A DNA stretch of 64,000 nucleotides from SHXO01 sp964523885 (GCA_964523885.1 CAZFYX010000094.1:7369-71368); one strand, 5' to 3'; positions 10,807-20,850 are shown, counted from the stretch's first letter. Program-made: numbers and translations. Notes: generated from the sequence alone by a model not told the origin.

Positions 10807-11280
10807 ATGAGCGGCGGCGAGGACTCCGGAGCGGGGCGGCGTTCCACCCGCTCCGAGTCGGCGTATCAGCTGGCGCGCGGCGCCTTCTCGCTGTTGCCCA
10901 TCCTGGGCGGGCTGTATCTCCTTGCCACGACTGCGCAGGACATCGCGCGCAGCCGTGCCGCGGAGTTCTGGCCGCAGGTGCAGGCGGAGGTCTTTTTCAG
11001 CAACGCCGACGGATGGCGCCGCTGGACGGAAGACCCGTTCCGCTACAGGTACGAAGTCGCCGGCGTCGCCCACACCTCCTCGCGCTACGTGTTTGGCGCC
11101 GATTTCGGCAGCGAAGCCATGGACCTCGCCCCGGGCACCCGGATTACCGCCCGCTACGATCCTGAGGACCACGCGGAAAGCGTGATCCGCACCGGCATCC
11201 TTCCGGTCCACGGGGTGGCCGTGGCGCTGGGTGCTTTCCTGCTGTGGGTGGGACCGGCGATCTGGAAGGGCACGCGCTGA
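10807..11280 (+). CDS. DUF3592 membrane protein
   Basis: 157-aa protein with a hydrophobic segment near residues 23-42 and another near 135-152. Between them is a soluble domain containing the pattern WPQVQAEVFFSN...YRYEVAGVAHTSSRYVFG, followed by LAPGTRITARYDPEDHAESVI, which matches the DUF3592 layout. Function is unknown. It starts 11 bases after the dehydrogenase stop and is probably co-transcribed, but a metabolic link is not shown. Confidence 0.8.
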   Translation: MSGGEDSGAGRRSTRSESAYQLARGAFSLLPILGGLYLLATTAQDIARSRAAEFWPQVQAEVFFSNADGWRRWTEDPFRYRYEVAGVAHTSSRYVFGADFGSEAMDLAPGTRITARYDPEDHAESVIRTGILPVHGVAVALGAFLLWVGPAIWKGTR

Positions 11281-11308
11281 CGGTGACCCCGGGAATGCGC
11301 CCGGCCCG

Positions 11309-11367
11309 TTGACTTCAGGGCTGCTCCACGGCACTATTCAAACGAACGTTTGAATTGGTCGTTTGAA
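11309..11367 (+). promoter_or_regulatory. Promoter and PsrA-type operator of the tetR-fadE operon
   Basis: A -35 box TTGACT (11309-11314) and a -10-like CACTAT (11332-11337) are 17 bases apart. An 18-bp palindrome TTCAAACGAACGTTTGAA at 11337-11354 has perfect 8-bp arms around an AA centre and sits over the expected transcription start. A further half site CGTTTGAA follows at 11360-11367. The core CAAAC-N4-GTTTG fits the operator known for PsrA-type TetR regulators. Its place directly before the regulator gene suggests autorepression. Confidence 0.8.
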
Positions 11368-11370
11368 AGG

Positions 11371-12150
11371 ATGTCGCGCAGAGCCGTCCGCAGCCCCGAC
11401 CCCGGCCCCCGCAGCCAGCTCGACACCCGCGAGCGCATTCTCGCCGCGGCCGAGGAGGCGTTCGTTGCACATGGCTTCGCCGGCACCTCGCTGCGCACGA
11501 TCACCTCGAGCGCGGGGGTCAACCTGGCCGCCGTCAATTACCACTTCGGCTCCAAGGAAGCCCTGATCCGGGAGGTGTTCGCACGCCACCTGGAACCGCT
11601 CAACCGGGCACGGATCGCGCATCTGGATCGCCTCGAAGCCGAGGCGAGGGGGATGGCGCTGCCGCCGGAGAGGATCATCGAGGCGATGGTCGCCCCCGCG
11701 CTGCAGGTGAGCCGCGACCCGTTGCGTGGCGGCGCGCGCTTCCTGCGGCTGCTCGGACGCGCCTTCTCCGAGCCCGGGGACGGCGTCCGCGAGCTGCTGC
11801 CGGCGCAGTACCGGGAGGTGGTGCTGCGGTTCAAGGCGGCGCTGGTGCGTGCGCTGCCGCAGCTCCCGGAAGCCGAGCTGGTGTGGCGCATGCACTTCAT
11901 GTTCGGTGCCATGTCCTATGCGATGGCCGGCAACGATGCGCTGCAGCTCATCGCCACCTGCAACGTCGAGGGCGTCGACGATGCCGAGGCGGTCATCGCG
12001 CGGCTGCTTCCGTTCCTGACCGCCGGCCTGCAGGCGCCGGTGTCCGGGGCGCGCGGTGCAGCGGGCGTGCAGGACCAGATCGAACCAGAACACGTGGAGA
12101 CCGGGCGCGGCAGCGGGGACGCGGCAGCAGCGCGTCGCCGGGCCGCCTGA
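11371..12150 (+). CDS. TetR-family regulator, PsrA-like (fatty-acid responsive)
   Basis: 259-aa repressor. The start is taken as ATG 11371 with GAAAGG just upstream, rather than TTG 11350 inside the operator. The N-terminal helix-turn-helix reads RERILAAAEEAFVAHGFAG and GVNLAAVNYHFGSKEALI, closely like PsrA of pseudomonads. The ligand domain keeps PsrA-like segments such as FLRLLGRAFSEP and RMHFMFGAMSYAMAG. PsrA proteins release DNA when they bind long-chain fatty acids or acyl-CoAs. The 18-bp palindrome in front and fadE 22 bases behind support control of beta-oxidation genes. The last 35 residues are low-complexity and lack PsrA similarity that I recognise. Confidence 0.88.
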   Translation: MSRRAVRSPDPGPRSQLDTRERILAAAEEAFVAHGFAGTSLRTITSSAGVNLAAVNYHFGSKEALIREVFARHLEPLNRARIAHLDRLEAEARGMALPPERIIEAMVAPALQVSRDPLRGGARFLRLLGRAFSEPGDGVRELLPAQYREVVLRFKAALVRALPQLPEAELVWRMHFMFGAMSYAMAGNDALQLIATCNVEGVDDAEAVIARLLPFLTAGLQAPVSGARGAAGVQDQIEPEHVETGRGSGDAAAARRRAA

Positions 12151-12172
12151 CCGACCTGACCAGGAGCTATCG

Positions 12173-14662
12173 ATGGCAACCTTCCTGTGGATCGCCGGCC
12201 TCCTCGCGCTGGCCTGGGCGCTGGCATGCTGGAGCGCATCGCGCTGGGTGTGGGCCGGCGCGATCGGCGCGTGGCTCATCGCGCTCAGCGCCGTCGGTGC
12301 ATTCCCGCCGCTGGCGCGAGGTGCGCTCTGGACCGTCTTCGGCGCGGCGGCGGTCGTATTCCTGATCCCGTCGCTGCGGCGTGCGCTGGTGAGCGATCCG
12401 CTGCTGGGCTGGTTCAGGAAGGTGCTGCCGCAGGTGTCGCAGACCGAGCAGGAGGCGCTCGACGCCGGCACGGTGTGGTGGGATGGCGACCTGTTCTCCG
12501 GCAACCCGGACTGGGCGAAGCTGCTCGCGGTGCCCAAGCCGACCCTGACGGGAGAGGAGCAGGCCTTCCTCGACGGGCCCGTGGAAGAACTGTGCCGCAT
12601 GGTGGACGAGTGGAAGGTCGCCAGCGAGCTCAACGACCTGCCGCCGGAAGTGTGGCAGTTCATCAAGGATCGGGGCTTCCTCGGGATGATCATCCCGAAG
12701 CAGTACGGCGGCATGGGCTTCTCCGCGCTCGCGCATTCACAGGTGGTGATGAAGCTGGCCAGCCGCACCCCGACCGCCTGCGTGTCGGTGATGGTGCCCA
12801 ACTCGCTCGGCCCGGCCGAACTGCTCCTGCACTACGGTACCGAGGAGCAGAAGCGCCACTACCTGCCTCGGCTCGCACGCGGGTTGGAGATGCCGTGCTT
12901 CGCACTGACCGGGCCGGAGGCGGGCTCGGACGCGGGGTCGATTCCCGACCTCGGCATCGTCTGCTGGGGCGAGCACGACGGCAGGCGCGTGCTCGGCATG
13001 CGCGTCACCTGGGAGAAGCGCTACATCACGCTCGGTCCCGTCGCGACGCTGCTGGGCCTGGCCTTCCGCCTGTACGACCCGGACGGCCTGCTCGGCCAGG
13101 AACGCGACCTCGGGATCACCGTCGCGATCATCCCGACCTCGCATCCGGGCGTGAACATCGGCCGGCGGCACAACCCGCTCAACGCCTCGTTCATGAACGG
13201 ACCGAACTGGGGCAAGGACGTGTTCATGCCGCTCGACTGGGTGGTGGGCGGGCGCGAGTACGTGGGGCAGGGCTGGCGCATGCTGATGGAGTGCCTGGCC
13301 GCAGGCCGGTCGATCTCGCTGCCGTCCTCGGCGGCGGGCGGCGCGAAGCTGGCCGCGCGTGCGACCGGGGCATACAGCCGGGTGCGCAGCCAGTTCCGCG
13401 TGCCGATCGGCAGGTTCGAGGGCGTCGAAGAGGCGCTTGCGCGCATCGGCGGCAACACCTACGCGATCGAAGCCGCGCGGGTGATGACGGCGGGCGCCGT
13501 CGACCTCGGCGAGAAGCCGTCGGTCATCTCCGCCATCGTGAAGTACCACAGCACGGAGCGCGGGCGCCAGGTGATCAACGACGCCATGGACGTGCACGGC
13601 GGCAAGGGCATCTGCCTGGGGCCCAGCAACTACCTCGGTCGCGGGTACCAGCAGGTGCCGGTCGGGATCACCGTCGAGGGCGCCAACATCCTCACGCGCA
13701 GCATGATCATCTTCGGCCAGGGGGCCGTCCGCTGCCATCCCTACGTGCTGCGGGAAATCGCGGCGACGCGGACCGAGGATGCGGCCGTTGCGTCGACGCA
13801 ATTCGATGCGGCGCTGTGGGGCCATGTCGGATTCGTGGTGACCAATGCCGCCCGCGCGCTGTGGCTGGGACTCACCGGTGCTGCTTTCGCCCGCGTGCCC
13901 GGACCGCCCGAGGTGCGCATGCACCTGCGCCGCCTCACCCGCCTGTCGGCCGCCTTCGCGCTCGGGGCCGACGTGGCGATGCTGTTCCTGGGCGGCGACC
14001 TCAAGCGCCGCGAGAAGCTCTCGGCCCGGCTCGGCGATGTCCTGAGCCAGCTCTATCTCGCCTCCTGCGTGGTGAAGCGCTACCAGGACGACGGTGCCAA
14101 CCAGACCGACCTGCCGTTCGTGGATTGGGCGTTGCGCGACAGCGAGCACCGCGCCGAGGAGGCGTTCTTCGGCCTGTTCCAGAACTTCCCGGTGCGCTGG
14201 GCGGCCCGCCTGCTGCGCGCGTTGACCTTCCCGCTGGGCCGCAGCTACGCACCGCCCGGGGACCGGCTTGGGCATCGCGTCGCCGCGCTCATGCTGGAGG
14301 CGTCGCCGACCCGGGACCGCCTGACCGGCGGAATCCACCTGCAGCGTGACGAGACCGATCCGGTGGGGCGGCTGGAACTGGCACTGGAACTGGTCCCGGT
14401 GGCCGAGGCGGTGGACGCGAAGATCCGCGGCGCCATGAAGACCGGTGCGGTCAGCGGCGTGTCCGCCGAGGCCCGCATGCAGGCTGCACTGGCCGTCGGC
14501 GTGATCAGCGCGGACGAGGCGGCGCTCTGGACCCGTTACCAGGCGCTGCGGCGTGCGTGCATCATGGTCGACGATTTTCCGCACGACTTCGGAAGACAGG
14601 CTGCCGCCGAGCCGGCCCGAGTCACCCCCATCCAGGACGCCTTGCACCGGAAGACCGCATGA
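12173..14662 (+). CDS. fadE: Acyl-CoA dehydrogenase FadE (membrane-associated, long form)
   Basis: 829-aa enzyme for the first oxidation step of fatty acyl-CoA. The start ATG 12173 has a good CAGGAG ribosome site, and the frame extension upstream overlaps tetR. The N-terminus has two or three hydrophobic segments (about 3-70, MATFLWIAGLLALAWALACW and on), as in E. coli FadE. The dehydrogenase core follows: CFALTGPEAGSDAGSIPD, ITVEGANILTRSMIIFGQG and VHGGKGICLGPSNYLGRGYQ. The C-terminal third is the DUF1974-like FadE tail. The gene overlaps the next one by four bases (ATGA) and follows the PsrA-like regulator, so tetR-fadE-enoyl-CoA hydratase is one operon. Confidence 0.95.
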   Translation: MATFLWIAGLLALAWALACWSASRWVWAGAIGAWLIALSAVGAFPPLARGALWTVFGAAAVVFLIPSLRRALVSDPLLGWFRKVLPQVSQTEQEALDAGTVWWDGDLFSGNPDWAKLLAVPKPTLTGEEQAFLDGPVEELCRMVDEWKVASELNDLPPEVWQFIKDRGFLGMIIPKQYGGMGFSALAHSQVVMKLASRTPTACVSVMVPNSLGPAELLLHYGTEEQKRHYLPRLARGLEMPCFALTGPEAGSDAGSIPDLGIVCWGEHDGRRVLGMRVTWEKRYITLGPVATLLGLAFRLYDPDGLLGQERDLGITVAIIPTSHPGVNIGRRHNPLNASFMNGPNWGKDVFMPLDWVVGGREYVGQGWRMLMECLAAGRSISLPSSAAGGAKLAARATGAYSRVRSQFRVPIGRFEGVEEALARIGGNTYAIEAARVMTAGAVDLGEKPSVISAIVKYHSTERGRQVINDAMDVHGGKGICLGPSNYLGRGYQQVPVGITVEGANILTRSMIIFGQGAVRCHPYVLREIAATRTEDAAVASTQFDAALWGHVGFVVTNAARALWLGLTGAAFARVPGPPEVRMHLRRLTRLSAAFALGADVAMLFLGGDLKRREKLSARLGDVLSQLYLASCVVKRYQDDGANQTDLPFVDWALRDSEHRAEEAFFGLFQNFPVRWAARLLRALTFPLGRSYAPPGDRLGHRVAALMLEASPTRDRLTGGIHLQRDETDPVGRLELALELVPVAEAVDAKIRGAMKTGAVSGVSAEARMQAALAVGVISADEAALWTRYQALRRACIMVDDFPHDFGRQAAAEPARVTPIQDALHRKTA

Positions 14663-15444
14663 CCCAGTCCGTCCTGCTCGCCGTGGAGGCGGGCATCGCC
14701 ACCCTGAGCTTCAACCGTCCCGGCGTGATGAACGCCATGGACGCGGAGATGATGACCGAGTTCCGTGCCGCCGCAGAGCTGGTCGAGCGCGACCCGGCCG
14801 TGCGGGCGGTCGTGCTGAAGGGCGAAGGCAAGGCCTTCATCGCCGGTGGCGACGTCGCCCTGTTCGCGCGCCGCCTGGCGGAGTTGCCCGACATCATCGT
14901 GCGCTGGGGCCGCGAGATGCACTTCGCGATCCAGGCGTTGCGGCGCATGGACAAGCCGGTGCTCGCCAGCGTGCACGGTGCCGCCGCCGGCGCCGGCTTC
15001 AGCATCCTGTGCGCGGCCGACCTCGCGATTGCCGCCGACAGCGCCAGGTTCTCGCTGGCCTATGCCAACATCGGTGCCAGCCCGGACGGCGGCAGCACCT
15101 TCTTCCTGCCGCGGCTGGTCGGCTACAAGAAGGCGATGGAGCTGATCCTGCTGCCGGACCTGTTCGACGCGAAGACCGCGCAGCAGCACGGACTGGTCAA
15201 CTGGGTGGTGCCGGAGGCGCAGCTGGCCGAGGAGACCCTGCGCATCGCGCAGCGCCTGGCGCACGGACCCACGCGCGCCTACGGCGAAGCCAAGCGGCTG
15301 GTCAACGGATCGATCGCGCGCTCGATGGAGACGCAGATGGAGGAGGAACTGTTCGCCTTCGCCCGCTGCGCCCGCACGCACGACCTGGCCGAGGGCGTGA
15401 CCTCGTTCGTGGAGAAGCGCAAGCCGGTGTTCAGCGGTGAGTAG
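14659..15444 (+). CDS. Enoyl-CoA hydratase/isomerase family protein
   Basis: 261-aa crotonase-fold protein. The CoA and oxyanion-hole segments are KAFIAGGDVALF and SVHGAAAGAGFSILCAADLAIAADSARF; SPDGGSTFFLPRLVG is the usual next segment. At the position of the second catalytic Glu of classical hydratases the sequence reads ASPDGGST, so one general acid may be replaced by Asp, a pattern also found in crotonase paralogues that act on other acyl-CoAs. The ATG at 14659 overlaps the fadE stop, showing translational coupling. Hydration of enoyl-CoA is inferred from context. Confidence 0.92.
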   Translation: MTQSVLLAVEAGIATLSFNRPGVMNAMDAEMMTEFRAAAELVERDPAVRAVVLKGEGKAFIAGGDVALFARRLAELPDIIVRWGREMHFAIQALRRMDKPVLASVHGAAAGAGFSILCAADLAIAADSARFSLAYANIGASPDGGSTFFLPRLVGYKKAMELILLPDLFDAKTAQQHGLVNWVVPEAQLAEETLRIAQRLAHGPTRAYGEAKRLVNGSIARSMETQMEEELFAFARCARTHDLAEGVTSFVEKRKPVFSGE

Positions 15445-15454
15445 AGAGCAAGGC

Positions 15455-15568
15455 CAACCGCATTGAACACAGAGGGCACAGAGGAACACAGAGGAAAGGC
15501 GGGCAGACCGGCGTCCGGAGGGTTTTCCTCGGTGATCCTCTGTGCCCTCTGTGTTGAATGGGGTTTCG
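15455..15568. repeat. CACAGAGG-type hairpin element, copy 1
   Basis: Arms at 15461-15485 and 15536-15560 are inverse at 24 of 25 positions and contain CACAGAGG direct repeats. The outer ends share a boundary with other copies (AACCGCATTGAACACAGAGG on the left). The right end reaches 15568, immediately before the ATG of the following SDR gene. Confidence 0.85.
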
Positions 15569-15569
15569 A

Positions 15570-16388
<819 letters not shown>

Positions 16389-16393
16389 GCACG

Positions 16394-16834
16394 ATGACAC
16401 AGGCGCGAACCAACCAGAACCGCGAGGCCGACGCCGACAGCGGCCACGCCCGTCTCCCCGAAGGCCGCGAGCCGGTGCTGCGGGTGGTGCCGATGCCCGC
16501 GGACGCCAACCCGACCGGCGACATCTTCGGCGGCTGGATCATGTCCCAGGTCGACATCGCGGGAGCCATTCCCGCCCTGCGCCTGGCCAAGGGGCGCGTG
16601 GCCACCGTCGCGGTAAACTCGTTCGTGTTCCGCCAGCCCGTCCTGATCGGCGACATCGTCAGCTTCTACGCCGAGGTGGCGCGGGTCGGGCGCACCTCGA
16701 TCACCGTGAACGTCGAGGTGTACGCTCAGCGCGGCACGGCCGAAGAGGTGACGGTCAAGGTGACCGAGGCGACCCTGACCTACGTCGCCGTCGATGCGAA
16801 CCGCAAGCCCAGGCCGGTACACCCGGCGGCCTAG
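16394..16834 (+). CDS. Acyl-CoA thioesterase, YciA-like hotdog protein
   Basis: 146-aa hotdog-fold enzyme that hydrolyses acyl-CoA to free acid and CoA. The active-site region ADANPTGDIFGGWIMSQVDIAGAI matches the YciA/BACH type, with the catalytic Asp in GDIFGGW. VAVNSFVFRQPVLIGDIVSFYAEVARVGRTSI is the following conserved beta-sheet core. The gene starts five bases after the SDR stop, so the two are co-transcribed. It probably balances the free CoA pool in fatty-acid turnover. Confidence 0.9.
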   Translation: MTQARTNQNREADADSGHARLPEGREPVLRVVPMPADANPTGDIFGGWIMSQVDIAGAIPALRLAKGRVATVAVNSFVFRQPVLIGDIVSFYAEVARVGRTSITVNVEVYAQRGTAEEVTVKVTEATLTYVAVDANRKPRPVHPAA

Positions 16835-16892
16835 CAACCATTCCGGAGCAGGGGAACTCCACTTTCCAGAAGACCGAGAGGAGCGAGGAGAC

Positions 16893-18188
16893 ATGAAGGC
16901 GAAGCAGATGCAGCACCAGCGCAAGGCCCTGACCCTGGCGATCGCGTCCGCGCTCGGCGCCGCCCCGGGGCTGGCAGGCGCGGCCGGGTTCGCGCTGCTG
17001 GAGCAGAACGCCAGCGGCCTGGGCAACGCCTACGCCGGCAGCGCCGCGGTGGCCGAGGACGCGAGCACCATCTTCTACAACCCGGCGGGGATGACGCTGC
17101 TCCCCGGCGCGCAGGTGGTCGGTTCGGTGACCGGCATCTACCTCGACACCAGCTTCAGCGGCAGCGGGTCGACCAACGTGCCGCCGCTCAACGTGGGCAA
17201 CGGCCAGGGCGGCCAGCCCGGCGGCTGGGGCATGGTGCCTTCGATGTACTTCGCGTTGCCGATCGGCGAGCGCTTCGCCGCGGGCCTCGGCGTGGGAGCG
17301 CCGTTCGGCCTGCGGACCCATTACAACGACGACTGGCTCGGGCGCTACCAGGGCGTCAAGTCCGACCTGTACACGATCAACGTGAATCCGTCGATCGCCT
17401 ACAAGGTCACCGACACCATCAGCATCGGTGGCGGCGTGAACTACCAGAACATGAACGTGGAGCTGACCAGCTCCAGCTTCAGCGGCCTCGCGGGCGAGAC
17501 GCGGCAGAAGCTCAACGCCGAGGACGACGCCTGGGGCTGGAACCTGGGAGCACTGTTCCAGCTCGGCGACGACATGCGCGTGGGCCTGTCCTACCGCTCC
17601 TCGATCCGGTACACCCTGGAGGGCGACGTCAAGACCACGACGTCCACCGGAGCGTCGAGCCGGTTCGACGTCAAGGCCGACGCGGAGCTGCCCGACAGCG
17701 CGATCCTGAGCGTCACCCAGATGTACGGCGACAAGTGGCAATTGCTGGGCGACGTGCAGTACACGAACTGGAGCACCATCGGCAGCGTGGACGTCATCAA
17801 CAAGGCCAATGGCGTCACCGTCGACCGGCTGGCGTTCGACTTCAAGGACACCTGGCGCATCGCCTTCGGCGTCAACTACTTCAAGGACGAGCACTGGACC
17901 ATCAAGGGCGGCATCGCCTACGACGAGTCGCCGGTGGACGCGGACACCCGCACCGTGCGCCTCCCCGACAACGACCGCTACTGGCTGTCGTTCGGGGTGA
18001 AGTACAAGTTCGCCAAGGCCGCCGCCGTGGATGTGGGCTACTCGCACCTGTTCGTGCCCGATGCGAACATCGACCACACCCGGGCGCTCTCCGCGGTGCC
18101 GCCGGGCTCGGCCGTCAACACCAACGTCAACGGCCAGTACGACAGCTCCGTCGACATCGTCGGCGTCCAGCTCACCTGGACGTTCTGA
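16893..18188 (+). CDS. fadL: Long-chain fatty acid outer-membrane transporter FadL family
   Basis: 431-aa outer-membrane beta-barrel. An N-terminal signal peptide (about 1-30, ending LAGAAG) is followed by the plug-domain hallmark GFALLEQNASGLGNAYAGSAA and FYNPAGM (the NPA motif of FadL). The protein ends in Phe (LTWTF), the usual C-terminal signal for outer-membrane assembly. The start ATG 16893 has GAGGAG upstream. It is embedded among beta-oxidation genes, and uptake of long-chain fatty acids or other hydrophobic compounds such as aromatics is the expected role. Confidence 0.94.
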   Translation: MKAKQMQHQRKALTLAIASALGAAPGLAGAAGFALLEQNASGLGNAYAGSAAVAEDASTIFYNPAGMTLLPGAQVVGSVTGIYLDTSFSGSGSTNVPPLNVGNGQGGQPGGWGMVPSMYFALPIGERFAAGLGVGAPFGLRTHYNDDWLGRYQGVKSDLYTINVNPSIAYKVTDTISIGGGVNYQNMNVELTSSSFSGLAGETRQKLNAEDDAWGWNLGALFQLGDDMRVGLSYRSSIRYTLEGDVKTTTSTGASSRFDVKADAELPDSAILSVTQMYGDKWQLLGDVQYTNWSTIGSVDVINKANGVTVDRLAFDFKDTWRIAFGVNYFKDEHWTIKGGIAYDESPVDADTRTVRLPDNDRYWLSFGVKYKFAKAAAVDVGYSHLFVPDANIDHTRALSAVPPGSAVNTNVNGQYDSSVDIVGVQLTWTF

Positions 18189-18246
18189 TCCGCACGCGGG
18201 ACGGGGCGCACGCCGCCCCGCCCGCAGCCTTCCAGCAGCGAAATCC

Positions 18247-20736
18247 ATGACCAGCAGCCCTCCCTTTCATGTGCGCAAGGCGGCCGTCCTCGGCGCCGGC
18301 GTCATGGGCGCCCAGATCGCGGCGCATCTCAGCAACGCCGGCGTGCCCGCCGTCCTCTTCGAGCTGGCGGCGAAGGACGGCGATCCCGATGCCAACGTGC
18401 TCAAGGCGATCGAGGGGCTGAAGAAGCTCGAACCCAGTCCCATCGCCAGCGCGGCGACGATCAGACACATCGAGCCGGCCAACTACGACACCGGCCTGGA
18501 GCGGCTGCGCGAGTGCGACCTCGTCATCGAGGCCGTGGCCGAGCGCATGGACATCAAGAAGGCCCTGTACGAGCGCATCGCCCCCTTCATCGGCGAGCAC
18601 GCGGTGCTGGCCAGCAACACCTCCGGGCTGTCGATCGAAGCCCTGGCGCAGGCGGTGCCTGCGGGGCTGCGCAGCCGCTTCTGCGGCGTGCACTTCTTCA
18701 ACCCGCCGCGATACATGACGCTGGTCGAACTGATTCCCACGGCGCAGACGGCGCCGGCGCTGCTCGACCGGCTCGAGACCTTCCTCACCACCACGCTCGG
18801 CAAGGGCGTGGTGCGGGCCAAGGACACGCCGAACTTCATCGCCAACCGCGTCGGCGTGTTCTCGATCCTGGCGGCGTTCCACCACACGCGCGCGTTCGGA
18901 CTCGGCTTCGACGAGGTGGACGCCCTGACCGGCCCGCTGATCGGGCGTCCCAGGAGCGCGACCTACCGGACCGCCGACGTGGTCGGGCTGGATACGCTCG
19001 CGCACGTGATCAACACCATGCAGCAGGGCCTGCCGCAGGATCCGTGGCACCACTACTTCGGCGTGCCGGACTGGTACCGCGGCCTGCTCGACCAGGAGGC
19101 CCTGGGGCAGAAGTCTCAGCGCGGGGTGTACCGGAAGGTCGGAAAGGACATCCAGGTCCTCGACCTCGGGCAGATGGACTATCGGCCGGCGGGTGGGCAG
19201 GCCGACCCGGGCGTGGTGGAGATCCTCAAGACCCGGGACATGGCAGAGCGCTTCACCTGCCTGCGCGCCAGTGCCCATCCGCAGGCAAAGTTCCTGTGGG
19301 CGGTCACGCGCGACATGCTGCACTACTGCGCCTGCCACCTCGCGCAGATCGCCGACAACGCACGCGACCTCGATCTGGCGATCCGCTGGGGCTTCGGCTG
19401 GAACCAGGGCCCGTTCGAGATCTGGCAGGCGGCCGGCTGGCAGCGCATGGCGGAATGGATCCGGGAAGACATCGATGCCGGGCGCGCGATGGCGAAGGTG
19501 CCGCTGCCCGCGTGGGCGCTGGAGCCGGGGCGCACCGGCGTGCACGGGCCAGCGGGCTCGTTCAGCCCGGGCTCCGGTGCGATCAGACCGCGCTCCACCC
19601 TGCCGGTCTACCGCCGGCAGCTCGCGCCCGATCGCCTGGTGGGCGAGGGCGGCGAACTGGGCAAGACCGTCTTCGAGACCCCTGCGGTGCGCATGTGGAC
19701 CGGCGGTGACGACATCGGCGTGCTGAGCTTCAAGAGCAAGATGCACACGATCGGCGAGGACGTGCTCGATGGGGTGATGCAGGCGATCGAGACGGCCGAG
19801 GGCGGTTTCAAGGGTCTGGTGATCTGGCAGACCGAGCCGCCGTTCTCCCTCGGCGCCAACCTGCAGGGACCTTCGGCCAGGCCTGCGGGCGAGTCCAAGC
19901 CGTCCGCGTTCGGGAGGATGATGAAGCAGGTCCGCCGGCAGGCGGAGTCCGCGGTGCTCAAGGCGGCACGCAAGCTCAACGTCGCCGATCAGGTGATGGC
20001 CGGGCGCCTGGCCAAGGTCGAGGGCGTGGTCGAGCAGTTCCAGGCCGCGACGCAGGCGTGGAAGTACGCCATGGTGCCCACCGTGGCCGCCGTGGACGGC
20101 ATGGCGCTGGGCGGGGGATGCGAGTTCGTCATGCACTCGGCCCGGGTGGTCGCCACGCTGGAGAGCTACATCGGGCTGGTCGAGGCCGGCGTCGGCCTGC
20201 TGCCTGCGGGCGGCGGCTGCAAGGAACTGGCGCTGCGCGCCGCGGACGAAGCGCGCGGCGCCGACGTGTTCCCGTTCCTGCGCCGGTACTTCCAGAACGT
20301 GGCGATGGCCGAGATCGGCCGCAGCGCCGTGCAGGCGCGCGAGCTGGGCTACCTGCGCGCCACCGACCGCATCCTGATGAACCGTGCCGAGCTGCTGTAC
20401 GTGGCCAAGGCGGAGCTGAATGCACTGGTCGAGGCCGGCTATCGGCCGCCCCTGCGTCCCGTGGGCATCCCGGTCGCGGGCCGCAGCGCGATCGCCACGA
20501 TCAAGGCCTACATGGCCAACATGCTCGCGGGGCAGTACATCTCGGAGCACGACTACCTGGTGGGCAGCAAGATCGCGTACGTGATGTGCGGCGGGGACGT
20601 CGAGGCCGGCAGCCTGGTGGACGAGACGTGGCTGCTGGAGCTCGAGCGCCGCTGCTTCATGGAGTTGCTCGCCACCGAGAAGACCCAGGCGCGAATCGAG
20701 CACACGTTGAAGACGGGAAAGCCGCTGCGCAACTAG
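18247..20736 (+). CDS. FadN-type 3-hydroxyacyl-CoA dehydrogenase / enoyl-CoA hydratase
   Basis: 829-aa bifunctional beta-oxidation enzyme. The order is dehydrogenase first and hydratase second, the reverse of E. coli FadB. The NAD-binding motif AAVLGAGVMGAQIAAHLSNAG is at 12-32. Then come ASNTSGLSI and GVHFFNPPRYMTLVELI with the catalytic His, and KDTPNFIANRVGVFSI. The C-terminal crotonase domain begins about residue 475 with VDGMALGGGCEFVMHSARVVA and GLVEAGVGLLPAGGGCKE, which carries the hydratase Glu. This layout is that of FadN of Bacillus and relatives in Proteobacteria. The thiolase downstream should be its partner. Confidence 0.93.
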   Translation: MTSSPPFHVRKAAVLGAGVMGAQIAAHLSNAGVPAVLFELAAKDGDPDANVLKAIEGLKKLEPSPIASAATIRHIEPANYDTGLERLRECDLVIEAVAERMDIKKALYERIAPFIGEHAVLASNTSGLSIEALAQAVPAGLRSRFCGVHFFNPPRYMTLVELIPTAQTAPALLDRLETFLTTTLGKGVVRAKDTPNFIANRVGVFSILAAFHHTRAFGLGFDEVDALTGPLIGRPRSATYRTADVVGLDTLAHVINTMQQGLPQDPWHHYFGVPDWYRGLLDQEALGQKSQRGVYRKVGKDIQVLDLGQMDYRPAGGQADPGVVEILKTRDMAERFTCLRASAHPQAKFLWAVTRDMLHYCACHLAQIADNARDLDLAIRWGFGWNQGPFEIWQAAGWQRMAEWIREDIDAGRAMAKVPLPAWALEPGRTGVHGPAGSFSPGSGAIRPRSTLPVYRRQLAPDRLVGEGGELGKTVFETPAVRMWTGGDDIGVLSFKSKMHTIGEDVLDGVMQAIETAEGGFKGLVIWQTEPPFSLGANLQGPSARPAGESKPSAFGRMMKQVRRQAESAVLKAARKLNVADQVMAGRLAKVEGVVEQFQAATQAWKYAMVPTVAAVDGMALGGGCEFVMHSARVVATLESYIGLVEAGVGLLPAGGGCKELALRAADEARGADVFPFLRRYFQNVAMAEIGRSAVQARELGYLRATDRILMNRAELLYVAKAELNALVEAGYRPPLRPVGIPVAGRSAIATIKAYMANMLAGQYISEHDYLVGSKIAYVMCGGDVEAGSLVDETWLLELERRCFMELLATEKTQARIEHTLKTGKPLRN

Positions 20737-20754
20737 CTGGACATGGCTTCAAGG

Positions 20755-20850
20755 CGAAACGCATTCACCGCAGAGGCCGCAGAGGAAAGGCCAGCCTACG
20801 GGTTGCCTCTGCGTACCTCTGCGTCCTCTGCGGTAGATGAGGTGCATTCG
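20755..20850. repeat. CGCAGAGG-type hairpin element, copy 2
   Basis: The left arm begins CGAAACGCATTCACCGCAG (20755) and carries two CGCAGAGG units. The right arm has three CCTCTGCG units followed by a terminal GGTGCATTCG. It separates the FadN-type gene from the thiolase gene on the same strand. Confidence 0.85.

Noticed and set aside
8025..10847. 940-residue open frame on the minus strand antisense to etfA and the acyl-CoA dehydrogenase
   Set aside because: It is a GC-rich shadow of well-recognised plus-strand genes, with His/Arg-rich composition and no family motifs.
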